DNA of 64,000 nucleotides from Jejuia sp049889775 (GTDB lineage: Bacteria > Bacteroidota > Bacteroidia > Flavobacteriales > Flavobacteriaceae): positions 248,001 through 312,000 of the forward strand of contig JBMHCT010000011.1 in NCBI GenBank assembly GCA_049889775.1. The letters are read 5' to 3'. The notes beneath the pieces are model-generated. The model saw only the letters and a list, made by a program, of their open reading frames with translations, was not told the DNA's origin and searched no databases. The position numbers and the translations under genes are program-made. Positions 54,751-63,724 of the stretch are shown piece after piece (positions within the stretch are counted from its first letter, which is position 1; each line of letters begins with the position of its first letter).

Positions 54751-55491
54751 TTAATCTTTCAACTTTAAACGGATGTCCTTGCTTTTTTCAGCATTACTCA
54801 AACTAAGATTTTTCTTCGCTAGTTCTATGTTGCCCGTTTTAATGTAGGCAAGTCCCAGATATAAATAAGCCTCATCTAAGAATACAAAATTATCTTCTGC
54901 CTCAATAGATCTTTCTAAATAAGGAATTGCCTCAGCTTCACTTTTATTCGCTAAATGTGCAACGCCCAAAAAGTAATTGAGCGTATCATTTTCAGGCTTT
55001 TTTTCTGATAATAATTTCCATTTTTCTATGGCAATGTCATAATCTCCATATTTGTAACTTACCATACCATCGTAAAACTCAAAATTATCTGTGCTGCTCA
55101 TGGTTGTGGGTAATCCAGGATCTGGCTTAAAATACTTAGCATAAAGTTTTTTGTTGGGAGAGCCACTAAAAAACCAAATGCCGCCAATAGCTATAATAAT
55201 TGCCGCCGCCGCCGCTATTCTACTGTATCTTAAAAACCTAACTTTTTGTTTTGCTGTTGTTTGTGTTTTAGACTTCGGTATTTCGTTATGAAAATCGTCT
55301 AATTGTTCTTTTAAAGACTGGGCTTCAATGCCAAATAACATTGTTCTCACCTCTTCCACCTGAGCTTTAAAATCGTCATCAATAGCCATTAGACGCTCAA
55401 AATCATCAAGTTCCCGAGTGTTTAATTGGCCATTGAGATAGCTCTCGATGGTCTCCAATACTTCTTCTGATATGTTATTACTCTTATTCAA
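54751..55491 (-). CDS. Membrane anti-sigma-like protein with periplasmic TPRs
   Basis: 246 residues. N-terminal about 60: EEVLETIESYLNGQLNTREL, then DDFERLMAIDDDFKAQVEEV, the helical type of anti-sigma domain. One membrane helix at about 90-109 (SRIAAAAAIIIAIGGIWFF). The periplasmic rest has TPR-like repeats (NYFLGVAHLANKSEAEAIPY). It lies between the sigma factor gene (3 bases) and CHAT gene (10 bases). It probably binds the sigma factor and senses periplasmic signals (inference). Confidence 0.7.
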   Translation of the reverse strand: MNKSNNISEEVLETIESYLNGQLNTRELDDFERLMAIDDDFKAQVEEVRTMLFGIEAQSLKEQLDDFHNEIPKSKTQTTAKQKVRFLRYSRIAAAAAIIIAIGGIWFFSGSPNKKLYAKYFKPDPGLPTTMSSTDNFEFYDGMVSYKYGDYDIAIEKWKLLSEKKPENDTLNYFLGVAHLANKSEAEAIPYLERSIEAEDNFVFLDEAYLYLGLAYIKTGNIELAKKNLSLSNAEKSKDIRLKLKD

Positions 55492-55494
55492 AGT

Positions 55495-56064
55495 TTAAGG
55501 TTTTGAGGCTAACACCACAGCTCTCAATTTCTGCATACATCTGTATTTTTTGTTTCTGGCTGTAGTTTCTTCAATTTGCAATGTTTCTGAAATTTCCTTT
55601 AGAGACTTCTTTTCAAAATAGAAGGTTTTTAAGAGCTGCTTACAGGGTTCTCCTAAATTCTCAAAAGCTGTCATGGCCATTTTCAATTTATGGTCTTCAC
55701 TTTCAATATGTTCTTCTGTTTCATCCATATTTTTAGATGTACTTTCATCTAAAGTCTTAACATTTTTAAAAGATTTTGATCTTAAAATATCTGTCCATTT
55801 ATTTTTCGATATTCGATAAATGTAACCTTGTAAAGCACTATCATTTAAAGGCGTAAACTTATTTTGTTTTATATGGATCCATACGGTTATAAACGTATCT
55901 TGAAAAATGTCCTTGGCATGTTCAATAGAACCACTGTTTTTTAAAACCATGGCTTCTACCTTTGGATAATTTACCGTGTAAACATGCTTTAAAACATCCG
56001 CTTTATTGGATTTTATGGCGTCAACAAGTTCTGACTGACTTAATAAGTGTAACGTTTTCCCCAT
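55495..56064 (-). CDS. ECF-type RNA polymerase sigma factor
   Basis: About 189 residues from ATG 56064. Region 2: HAKDIFQDTFITVWIHIKQN, then LQGYIYRISKNKWTDILRSK. Region 4: CKQLLKTFYFEKKSLKEISE, then TLQIEETTARNKKYRCMQKL. First gene of the sigma / anti-sigma / CHAT operon. The frame to 56091 lacks support, because the -7 box overlaps it. Confidence 0.85.
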   Translation of the reverse strand: MGKTLHLLSQSELVDAIKSNKADVLKHVYTVNYPKVEAMVLKNSGSIEHAKDIFQDTFITVWIHIKQNKFTPLNDSALQGYIYRISKNKWTDILRSKSFKNVKTLDESTSKNMDETEEHIESEDHKLKMAMTAFENLGEPCKQLLKTFYFEKKSLKEISETLQIEETTARNKKYRCMQKLRAVVLASKP

Positions 56065-56080
56065 GTATGAATAGCAGAAG

Positions 56081-56111
56081 GAAATATACAATTATTTCAT
56101 TTTTCGTCAAA
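56081..56111 (-). promoter_or_regulatory. Promoter of the sigma-CHAT operon
   Basis: On the minus strand TTTG-N19-TATATTTC: exact spacing for a Bacteroidota -33/-7 promoter with one mismatch in the -7 box. The ATG is 16 bases on. Confidence 0.55.
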
Positions 56112-56155
56112 TACATTACTATTAAGTGACTAATATATTAGTTGTTTAACATTTG

Positions 56156-56932
56156 TTAACTCACATTAGGATTATCAGGTGCAATATCAAATACATCAGG
56201 TACCCCATCACCATCTCTGTCTGAAAGTGATTCTCTATCTGGAAGTAATAGTTCAAAAGTTATTGGGAAAAATACATTCATTACTAAATTGTCAAATTCG
56301 TTAATTGGGCCAGCAGAAATTGAAATTGTTGCAGAACTTCCCAATGGAGTTGGTACAACAGCTACTGAAATAATGGCTCTTGTATTACCAAAACGAATAG
56401 CTCTATTACTTACGGTTCTTGTAATTCCGCCAAAATCAGCTGTTTGATTTGGTGTGGCACAATCTATTATTGGTGTGCCGTTAAAACCATATTCATTTAC
56501 CAAAAGATCGTTAATAACAAATGCTCTAATTTGATCGATATTTGTAGTTGAAAATGATACGATTGGATAATACTTCCAAAGCACTTTGTTTTGAGCGTTG
56601 TTGTTTGATCTTCTCAGGTCCACACCAAATGCACTATTTGTTACAAAAACCTCTGTTGCGGTATACCCTTGAGGAAAATCAAAACTCATATTAAGGCTTG
56701 GCAATGAGTGCGTAAATCTTGTTTTAGGTTCTGGCATTATCGGTATGCTAGTGAAAGGAGCTGGAATTCCATTGGCTGCATCCCAATAAACCGCAGTTGG
56801 TCCAACAACATTAGGGCAACCTTCTCGCGAGGTAGCATTTGCAAAATTTACAGCATCATTATCCTCAGAACTACAGGATGAAACTATAAATACTAAAAGA
56901 GCTAATAGACTTTGTATTTTAAATATTTTCAT
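56156..56932 (-). CDS. Lipoprotein with C-terminal calcium-binding motif
   Basis: 258 residues. Lipobox VFIVSSC (Cys20) followed by SSEDND. The middle is beta-rich with TREGCP-like SREGCPNVV and LPSLNMSFDFPQGYTATEVF. The end DRDGDGVPDVFDIAPDNPNV is a thrombospondin type-3-like calcium repeat. It is on the same strand as, and 91 bases before, the sigma factor gene. Function unknown. Confidence 0.7.
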   Translation of the reverse strand: MKIFKIQSLLALLVFIVSSCSSEDNDAVNFANATSREGCPNVVGPTAVYWDAANGIPAPFTSIPIMPEPKTRFTHSLPSLNMSFDFPQGYTATEVFVTNSAFGVDLRRSNNNAQNKVLWKYYPIVSFSTTNIDQIRAFVINDLLVNEYGFNGTPIIDCATPNQTADFGGITRTVSNRAIRFGNTRAIISVAVVPTPLGSSATISISAGPINEFDNLVMNVFFPITFELLLPDRESLSDRDGDGVPDVFDIAPDNPNVS

Positions 56933-57011
56933 AATAAAGGAATGTTATTAATGTTCTACTTCATTTACACATCGAAAGCTTTTTAAAATGTCATCACATT
57001 TTTTCTTTTCT

Positions 57012-57019
57012 TATTTTTG
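57012..57019 (+). promoter_or_regulatory. -7 box immediately before the 125-residue gene
   Basis: TATTTTTG matches TAnnTTTG and ends 4 bases before ATG 57024, suggesting a leaderless transcript for the small gene and apbE. Confidence 0.45.
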
Positions 57020-57023
57020 CAGT

Positions 57024-57401
57024 ATGAGCAAACCCTTATCAAAACAAGAACTTCATAACTTAGCAATGAATCATGTTGGGAAAGATTTAGAACAACGTGG
57101 TTTTGAGTTTGTAGCTGTAAATAGTAAGCTTAAAAAGCACCCTCAGTTTGTTTGCATAGATAAAAATAGCCAGTACTATTTCGTAGTGGTTCGTGCAGTG
57201 TTGTTGCCAGATAATCCAAATAATTATGATGTAGTTTGGATGGAAGCCTTTAAAAAGCATGCGTTTGAAAAGGAAGCGAAAGTACTGTATGCAGGTGTTG
57301 GCTTAGGCAACCCCAAAGGTGATGATTTACCAGTATACTTGAATGAAGATTATCTTTTGGAGTACAACGGGATTCAATTTATCGAGAATAACCTGAACTA
57401 A
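57024..57401 (+). CDS. Conserved small protein upstream of apbE
   Basis: 125 residues from ATG 57024 (SKPLSKQELHNLAMNHVGKD). Features: LEQRGFEFVAVNSKLKKHPQ, FVCIDKNSQYYFVVVRAV, and LPVYLNEDYLLEYNGIQFIE. A small alpha/beta protein with no catalytic motif. It is followed directly by apbE (no gap), so it may assist Nqr maturation; this family is at times annotated by proximity as an Nqr subunit, which its sequence does not support. Confidence 0.75.
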   Translation: MSKPLSKQELHNLAMNHVGKDLEQRGFEFVAVNSKLKKHPQFVCIDKNSQYYFVVVRAVLLPDNPNNYDVVWMEAFKKHAFEKEAKVLYAGVGLGNPKGDDLPVYLNEDYLLEYNGIQFIENNLN

Positions 57402-58406
57402 ATGAAATATTTAAACATCGTTTTTGTTCTGCTTTTGTTTACTGTTTCGTGCAAACACGATTCAAAAAAGAAAGCAACAGAAGCAAATAGTAACACCGTA
57501 CTATCAGGTGCAGTATTTGGTACTTCCTATAAAGCCATTTATAATTCCGAAATTGATTATACTGTGCAATTTGATAGTTTGTTTGCTGTACTCAATAAGT
57601 CAATGTCCACTTATATTTTCGATTCTGATATTTCTAAATTGAATAGAAATAAAACCGTCACAGTTGATGATCATTTTAAAACTGTTTTTAACGCTGCCAA
57701 AACAATATATATTGATACTGAAGGTGTTTTTGATCCGACGATAGGTGATGTTGTAAATGCATGGCGTTTTGGGGCAGAAACCGATAAGTTTTTGACAGAT
57801 GCAAAGGTTATAGATAGCTTAATGCGATATGTTGGTTTTGACAAAGTAGTAATAGAAAATAATGGTCTTGTTGAAAAACCAAAGGGGACTTATCTAGAGT
57901 TTAATGCTATTGCAAAAGGTTATGGTGTCGACGTCATCAGTGATTTTTTAGAAGAAAAAGGCATTACCAATTATCTAGTGGAAATTGGTGGTGAAATACG
58001 TGTTAAGGGCAAAAATGTTGAGAAGAATGCGCTATGGCGCATAGGGGTAGATGAACCCAGATTTGATGGTGGACAATCCGTTTACAAAATTATAAATATG
58101 GTAGACGAAGCTATGGCTACCTCTGGAACCTATCGTAAATTTAAGATAGATGAAGATGGAAAAAAATATGCACACATTATTGATACGAAAACAGGTTACC
58201 CATCAAAAACCAATATCTTAAGTGTTTCGGTAATTGCTGATAAATGTATGGTTGCCGATGGATACGCTACGGCGTTTCAGGCTATGGGAATTGATAATAT
58301 GAAATTGTTTTTGAAAGAGCATCCAGAATTAAAGGTTTTTTTGATTTTTGAAAATGAAAAAATGGAGTTGGAAACTTTAGCATTAAATGGATTTCCAGTT
58401 AAATAG
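57402..58406 (+). CDS. apbE: FAD:protein FMN transferase
   Basis: 334 residues. Lipobox TVSC (Cys17). ApbE motifs: GAVFGTSYKAIY, STYIFDSDISKLNRN, GVFDPTIGDVVNAWRFG, YLEFNAIAKGYGVDVISDF, VEIGGEIRVKG, MATSGTYRKF, and HIIDTKTGYPSK. It attaches FMN to Thr residues of NqrB and NqrC in the periplasm. The nqr operon is in the same window. Confidence 0.95.
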   Translation: MKYLNIVFVLLLFTVSCKHDSKKKATEANSNTVLSGAVFGTSYKAIYNSEIDYTVQFDSLFAVLNKSMSTYIFDSDISKLNRNKTVTVDDHFKTVFNAAKTIYIDTEGVFDPTIGDVVNAWRFGAETDKFLTDAKVIDSLMRYVGFDKVVIENNGLVEKPKGTYLEFNAIAKGYGVDVISDFLEEKGITNYLVEIGGEIRVKGKNVEKNALWRIGVDEPRFDGGQSVYKIINMVDEAMATSGTYRKFKIDEDGKKYAHIIDTKTGYPSKTNILSVSVIADKCMVADGYATAFQAMGIDNMKLFLKEHPELKVFLIFENEKMELETLALNGFPVK

Positions 58407-58413
58407 CGGTTTG

Positions 58414-59853
58414 TTAAAATACGAATGGTACAAAAAATTGAAATACCGCAACAATAAGTAATACTGCGATTATATTGATTATAATACCAACCCTAGCCAT
58501 TTGGTGCACTTTAATGTAACCACTTGCAAAAACAATGGCATTTGGCGGTGTAGCCATAGGCAGCATAAATGCGCAACTACTTGCCATAGTTACAGGAATA
58601 AGTAAGTGAAGAATAGGGATTTCTAACCCGATAGCTATACCTGCCACAACAGGTGCTAATACCGCAATTAAAGCCACGTTACTCATTAATTCTGTCATAA
58701 AAAGCATAAGCAAAATAAGCAACGACGCTATAAGAATTACACTAACATTGGTACTAGCAATAGCCTCTGCCACAACTGCTACAATACCTGCCGAAGACAT
58801 GCCTTTTGCTAATGCCAAACCACCACCGAATAGTATAAGAATGCCCCAAGCTAAGTTTCTCGTATCATCCCATTTTAAGATGAAATTACCTTTTTTCAAA
58901 TTATGCGGAATAGCAAAAAGCGCAATCGCTCCTGTTATACTAATTAGTGTGTCAGATAGCTTAAACTGGGTAAAAACCGAATTAATAGTGCTTCTAAAAA
59001 TCCAAAGAAATACCATTACGCTAAATACAATTAATACTTGTTTTTCTTTTGAAGAGACTTTACCAAGCTTTTTAATTTCTGAATCAATTAGATTATTTGA
59101 ACTTATAAAATTTAGTCCCTTACATGGAAATAGCCATTTTACGAGAATGAAGTAGATTATAGTGATTAACACAATAGAAAAAGGTAAACCCAATAGCATC
59201 CATTTAAAAAATGACACCTCAATATTGTACTCATTTTCCAAAAGGCCAACCAAAACAGAGTTAGGCGGGGTGCCAATTATAGTTGCAATACCGCCAGCGT
59301 TGGCTGAAAATGCAATTCCTAGCATCACACTTAAAGCAAAATTTTTATCTTTTTGGGTAAAACCATCTTCATCATGTATTAATAATTTTATTACTGAAAT
59401 AGCAATGGGCAACATTACCACTGTACTAGCTGTATTGCTTATCCACATACTCATAAAAGCAGTTGCGATCATAAATCCGAGAATTACATTATTAGGAGAT
59501 GTTCCCGTTTTTTTGATAATATTTAGGGCAATTCTTTTGTGAAGATTTACTTTTTCTAAAGCAAGGGCAAGTACAAATCCACCAAAAAAGAGGAAAACAA
59601 TTGGGCTACCATAGTTAGCGCCTACTTCTTCCATTGGCATAATATTAAATAATGGAAATAAAAGTAAAGGTAAAAGCGCCGTAACAGATATGGAAACAGC
59701 TTCGGTAATCCACCAAATAATCATCCATAAAGCAATAGCAATTACGATGTTGCCTTTTTCAGAAATAAATTCAAATGGCAATAGCCATACTGTAAAAAAG
59801 ATAATAGGTCCAAGGGCAAGACCAATTTGTTTTGATAATGTTTGGTTCTTCAA
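58414..59853 (-). CDS. DASS/SLC13 family sodium-coupled anion transporter
   Basis: 479 residues, about eleven helices. MSMWISNTASTVVMLPIAIS is the first SNT motif. The second half has SSCAFMLPMATPPNAIVFAS, and the middle FSANAGGIATIIGTPPNSVL. It imports dicarboxylates or sulfate with sodium, using the gradient that Nqr can make. The substrate is unknown. Convergent with apbE across 7 bases. Confidence 0.9.
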   Translation of the reverse strand: MKNQTLSKQIGLALGPIIFFTVWLLPFEFISEKGNIVIAIALWMIIWWITEAVSISVTALLPLLLFPLFNIMPMEEVGANYGSPIVFLFFGGFVLALALEKVNLHKRIALNIIKKTGTSPNNVILGFMIATAFMSMWISNTASTVVMLPIAISVIKLLIHDEDGFTQKDKNFALSVMLGIAFSANAGGIATIIGTPPNSVLVGLLENEYNIEVSFFKWMLLGLPFSIVLITIIYFILVKWLFPCKGLNFISSNNLIDSEIKKLGKVSSKEKQVLIVFSVMVFLWIFRSTINSVFTQFKLSDTLISITGAIALFAIPHNLKKGNFILKWDDTRNLAWGILILFGGGLALAKGMSSAGIVAVVAEAIASTNVSVILIASLLILLMLFMTELMSNVALIAVLAPVVAGIAIGLEIPILHLLIPVTMASSCAFMLPMATPPNAIVFASGYIKVHQMARVGIIINIIAVLLIVAVFQFFVPFVF

Positions 59854-59913
59854 ATTTACAAGAGTAACAAAAGTATTTGAAGATAATAATATTTACGGAA
59901 TATAGTTAGTTGT

Positions 59914-60684
59914 TTATTTTGATTTATAAACTACTGGGATAATTTCACCCTCGGCTAGACAATATTTTTCAATAAAATCTCTAGAGAGGTTTTTGGTGTA
60001 GTCTACTTCTTCAACAGTGAATCCAATGGAACGGAGTTTGTCAAAATAATCACGTCCATAAACTCTAACGTGATCGTATTGCCCAAAAATTTTAGCCCGT
60101 TCCTTTTTATCTGTTATTGTATCATCCTCAAAAGTAGTTGCTCTGTTTAAGTCTTGAGGGATTTGAAAAATGCCCCAACCATCTGGTTTCATAATCCTGA
60201 AAAGTTCTTGCATCGCTTTGATATCATCTGGAATATGCTCTAAAACATGATTACAAAGTATAACATCAAATTCATCATTTTTAAATGGAAGATTGCAAAT
60301 ATCTGCTTTCACATCTGCTAATGGTGAATTTAAATCGGTTGTTACATAATCCAAATTATCTAGAGTTTTAAAGCGTTTATAGAAAGCTTGCTCTGGGGCA
60401 AAGTGCAATACTTTAAGTTCTTCTCTGAAAAAAGTAGTTTCATTTTTTAGATATAACCAGAGCAATCGATGGCGTTCCAAGGACAATGTAGAGGGTGAAA
60501 GTACATTATTTCGTTGTGAGCCATAACCGTAAGGCAAAAACATTTTGAAACTTTTACCATCAATTGGGTCGGTGAAATTGTTTCCTTTAAGAAAAAAGGC
60601 TAAAATTGGCTTAACTAGGTAGCTAATTCGAATTAGTAAAGGTCTGGGAACTAAATTTAGAGCAACCTTAAAAAGCTTTTTCAT
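59914..60684 (-). CDS. SAM-dependent methyltransferase
   Basis: About 256 residues from ATG 60684. Basic N-terminus with LFKVALNLVPRPLLIRISYL. Class I motifs: LKVLHFAPEQAFYKRF (I), YVTTDLNSPLADVKADICNL, FDVILCNHVLEHIPDDIKAM (II). The substrate is unknown. A frame to 60741 would overlap map by 50 bases and is rejected. Seven bases after map. Confidence 0.85.
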   Translation of the reverse strand: MKKLFKVALNLVPRPLLIRISYLVKPILAFFLKGNNFTDPIDGKSFKMFLPYGYGSQRNNVLSPSTLSLERHRLLWLYLKNETTFFREELKVLHFAPEQAFYKRFKTLDNLDYVTTDLNSPLADVKADICNLPFKNDEFDVILCNHVLEHIPDDIKAMQELFRIMKPDGWGIFQIPQDLNRATTFEDDTITDKKERAKIFGQYDHVRVYGRDYFDKLRSIGFTVEEVDYTKNLSRDFIEKYCLAEGEIIPVVYKSK

Positions 60685-60691
60685 CTTCTCT

Positions 60692-61510
60692 TTAAAGCGC
60701 CAACTCTTTTTTACGGAACTCCTGTTCCTCATCACTTTCAATACCTAAAGCTTCGTAGATATATGCGAACGTTGAGAGTAATTCTGGTTTACCATCTACT
60801 AGAGCAACATTATGCTCAAAGTGTGCAGAAGGTAGGTTATCTAAAGTAGTAATGGTCCATCCATCTCTATGCTGCTTAATGCGCTGAGTACCCATATTTA
60901 TCATAGGCTCTATGGCAACCACCATTCCTTCGATAAATTTTTTGCCCCTACCTCTACGTCCATAATTAGGCATTTCAGGGTCTTCATGCATTTTTTTTCC
61001 TAGGCCATGACCGACTAATTCTCTTACCACACCATAACCATGAGACTCACAGTAATTTTGAATGGCATACCCTACATCCCCAACTCTATTATTAGCTTTA
61101 AACTCTTTGATGCCAATATATAGAGATTCTTTTGTTATTTTTAAAAGCTGTTCTACCTCTAGAGTAACTTCTCCAACGGGAAAAGTATAGGCATGGTCTC
61201 CGTAAAACCCATTTTTTAAAGCCCCACAATCAATAGAAATTATATCTCCTTCTACTAATGGATCACCATTAGGAATACCATGAACCACTTGGGAATTTGG
61301 ACTCATGCAAAGCGTATTAGGAAAATCATATAATCCTAAAAAGCCAGGAATAGCTCCTTGATCTCTAATACACTCTTCTGCAATCTTGTCAAGCTGTAAT
61401 GAAGTAACACCTGGTGTTATGGCTTTTGCTACTTCTCCTAACGTTTTAGAAACAATTAAAGCGCTTTCGCGCATTAACTCAATCTCTTCAGCTGTTTTTA
61501 CTTTAATCAT
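60692..61510 (-). CDS. map: Methionine aminopeptidase, type I
   Basis: 272 residues. Metal ligands in ISIDCGALKNGFYGDHAYT (two Asp), LVGHGLGKKMHEDP (His), VAIEPMINMG (Glu) and HFEHNVAL (Glu). It removes initiator Met from nascent proteins. The C-terminal 25 residues (YIYEALGIESDEEQEFRKKE) form an extra tail common in Bacteroidota. It overlaps the HAD gene by 4 bases. Confidence 0.95.
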   Translation of the reverse strand: MIKVKTAEEIELMRESALIVSKTLGEVAKAITPGVTSLQLDKIAEECIRDQGAIPGFLGLYDFPNTLCMSPNSQVVHGIPNGDPLVEGDIISIDCGALKNGFYGDHAYTFPVGEVTLEVEQLLKITKESLYIGIKEFKANNRVGDVGYAIQNYCESHGYGVVRELVGHGLGKKMHEDPEMPNYGRRGRGKKFIEGMVVAIEPMINMGTQRIKQHRDGWTITTLDNLPSAHFEHNVALVDGKPELLSTFAYIYEALGIESDEEQEFRKKELAL

Positions 61511-61920
61511 GATTTAAAAAAATCCAAGAAACTTTTTTGTTTTTTAGACGTTATTGGCTTAATAACTTCATTAGTTAACATCTGATATATTTCACCCCAA
61601 CCTAGAAATCCTCCAATATTACGATCATCTATAAACACATCGGCATTTATCTTTCTACTCACTTCACCTGTAAATTGTTCTTCAGGAAAACTGTTATTTA
61701 CAGCGTAAAACTTAATACCATTATCTTTACAAAAGTTAACTGCTTCATCGAGTTTATCCCCACATCTGTATGTCCAGAGTATTAAACGATGCCCATCCTC
61801 TTGCAATTTCTTAAGCGTTTCAAATGCAAATATTTTAGGTTCTCCTATTCTGGGGTAGGCATCTTCAACAATAGTGCCATCAAAATCAACAGCTATTATT
61901 AATGTTTCTGAAAATTTCAT
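61507..61920 (-). CDS. HAD-family phosphatase, BT0820-like
   Basis: 137 residues. Motif I IIAVDFDGTIVEDAYPRIGE (Asp12, Asp14), motif II ILWTYRCGDKLDEA, and motif IV VFIDDRNIGGFLGWGEI. The short form without a cap domain matches the BT0820 group. Small phosphate ester is the likely substrate. Its four-base overlap with map suggests coupling. Confidence 0.85.
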   Translation of the reverse strand: MKFSETLIIAVDFDGTIVEDAYPRIGEPKIFAFETLKKLQEDGHRLILWTYRCGDKLDEAVNFCKDNGIKFYAVNNSFPEEQFTGEVSRKINADVFIDDRNIGGFLGWGEIYQMLTNEVIKPITSKKQKSFLDFFKS

Positions 61921-61970
61921 TGCTTTAAGATTTGGGGTTTATGCAAAGGTAATTCTTTTTTCCTATACGT

Positions 61971-63488
61971 TTATATCAAAGCGGATTGCGTCATTGCTTT
62001 TGGTTGTTCAACTCCTATTAATTTTAGTACGGTTGGAGCAATATCTCCTAGTATACCATCTTTTATTTCGGTTAAATCGTTATCAATTAAAATAATAGGG
62101 ACAGGATTAGTGGTGTGCGCCGTATTTGGCGAACCATCTGGATTAACCATGGTTTCACAGTTACCATGATCTGCAATTAGTATAGTAGTGTAATCGTTTT
62201 CCAATGCCGTTGTAATAACTTCCTCTGCACATTTATCAACCGCTTCACAAGCTTTTATTGCGGCTTCCATAACACCAGTATGCCCAACCATATCTCCATT
62301 AGCAAAATTTAAACATACAAAATCTACTTCCCCTTTTTTAAGTTCTGGAATAAGAGCATCTTTCAGTTCAAAAGCACTCATTTCAGGTTTTAAATCATAT
62401 GTGGCAACTTTTGGCGAGTTTCTGAGAATTCTTTGTTCTCCAGCAAAAGGTTCCTCTCTTCCTCCTGAAAAGAAAAACGTCACATGAGGATATTTCTCCG
62501 TTTCGGCAATTCTTATTTGAGTTTTATTGTTTTTTTCTAAAACCTCACCAAGAGTTTCACTTAAGTTTTCTTTATTGAAAATTACATTTACATTTTTGTA
62601 TTCGTCGTTGTAATTTGTAAGTGTTACATAATGCAAATCTAAAGTGCTCATATCAAATTCTGGAAAATCCTTTTGCGAGAGTACTTCTGTTAATTCTCTT
62701 CCTCTGTCTGTTCTGAAATTAAAAAATACAATTACATCGCCGTTCTTAATTTTCGTAAGCGGCTCATTATTCTTATCAATGGCAATTATTGGTTTTATAA
62801 ACTCATCAGTAATATCCTCAGAATATCCTTTTTCAATAGTCGCTATTATATCTTCGGAAGCATGTCCTTCAGCATTAACTAAAGCGTCGTATACTAGTTT
62901 AATGCGTTCCCAACGCTTATCTCTATCCATAGCATAGTAACGACCAGAAATTGTAGCAATTTTTGTGTTGGTATCTTTAATATAATCTTGTAAATCCTTA
63001 ACAAAACCTGCTCCAGATTTTGGATCTACATCACGACCATCGGTAAAACCGTGTACATAAGATGCTTTAACTCCTGCTTCTTCAGCGGCATCTATTAAGC
63101 CTTTCAGGTGATTAATATGAGAGTGTACTCCGCCATTACTTAATAATCCTAAAAAGTGAACATCTTTATTATTCGTTTTAGCATAATCAAAGGCATCAAC
63201 CAAAACCTGTTCTGTATTTAAGGTTTTATTTTCAACAGCTAAATTAATTTTAACCAAATCTTGATAAACAATACGGCCTGCACCCAAATTCATATGTCCA
63301 ACCTCACTATTTCCCATTTGCCCTTCAGGTAATCCAACGTGTAAACCATCCGTTCGCAAAGAAGCGTTAGGGTATTTTGAATATAAACTATCAATAAAAG
63401 GCGTATTGGCGTTATCAATTGCAGAAACTTTGGGGTCTGGAGATTTTCCCCAGCCATCAAGTATCATTAAAATGGTTTTTTTGTTCAT
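61971..63488 (-). CDS. gpmI: 2,3-bisphosphoglycerate-independent phosphoglycerate mutase
   Basis: 505 residues. Ser61 in GQMGNSEVGHMNLGAGR is the phosphorylated Ser. TDGRDVDPKSGAGFVKDL, SGRYYAMDRDKRWERIKL, and late IADHGNCETMVNPDGSPNTA (metal ligands). It interconverts 3- and 2-phosphoglycerate in glycolysis. It is the first gene of the minus strand group with map and the HAD gene. Confidence 0.95.
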   Translation of the reverse strand: MNKKTILMILDGWGKSPDPKVSAIDNANTPFIDSLYSKYPNASLRTDGLHVGLPEGQMGNSEVGHMNLGAGRIVYQDLVKINLAVENKTLNTEQVLVDAFDYAKTNNKDVHFLGLLSNGGVHSHINHLKGLIDAAEEAGVKASYVHGFTDGRDVDPKSGAGFVKDLQDYIKDTNTKIATISGRYYAMDRDKRWERIKLVYDALVNAEGHASEDIIATIEKGYSEDITDEFIKPIIAIDKNNEPLTKIKNGDVIVFFNFRTDRGRELTEVLSQKDFPEFDMSTLDLHYVTLTNYNDEYKNVNVIFNKENLSETLGEVLEKNNKTQIRIAETEKYPHVTFFFSGGREEPFAGEQRILRNSPKVATYDLKPEMSAFELKDALIPELKKGEVDFVCLNFANGDMVGHTGVMEAAIKACEAVDKCAEEVITTALENDYTTILIADHGNCETMVNPDGSPNTAHTTNPVPIILIDNDLTEIKDGILGDIAPTVLKLIGVEQPKAMTQSALI

Positions 63489-63724
63489 TATTCTAGGTTT
63501 GTTTTAGGGTGTAAAGATATTAATTTTAAAGGGATTGAACTGTATTAAGTCATTTTAAAAATGTTTAGTTTTTTGAATTCCACAACCAACAATTGGTTCT
63601 TAAAAAGTTGTGAAATAAACGTTAAAAAAGTGTTATTTAAGAAATTGTAGTGTAACAATTTAATTTTTTCATCGTCTCTTTAGCATAATCAAAAAACAAA
63701 ATCATTAATCAAAATTCTTTCATC

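Noticed and set aside
57024..57401. Calling the 125-residue protein an Nqr subunit
   Set aside because: A complete nqrF with ferredoxin and reductase domains is present at 48636, and this small protein has neither.
58748..59542. Two plus-strand open frames of 126-135 residues inside the transporter gene
   Set aside because: They are shadows of the DASS transporter; no start context or motif.
59914..60741. Start of the methyltransferase at 60741
   Set aside because: It would overlap map by 50 bases; ATG 60684 gives the natural start.
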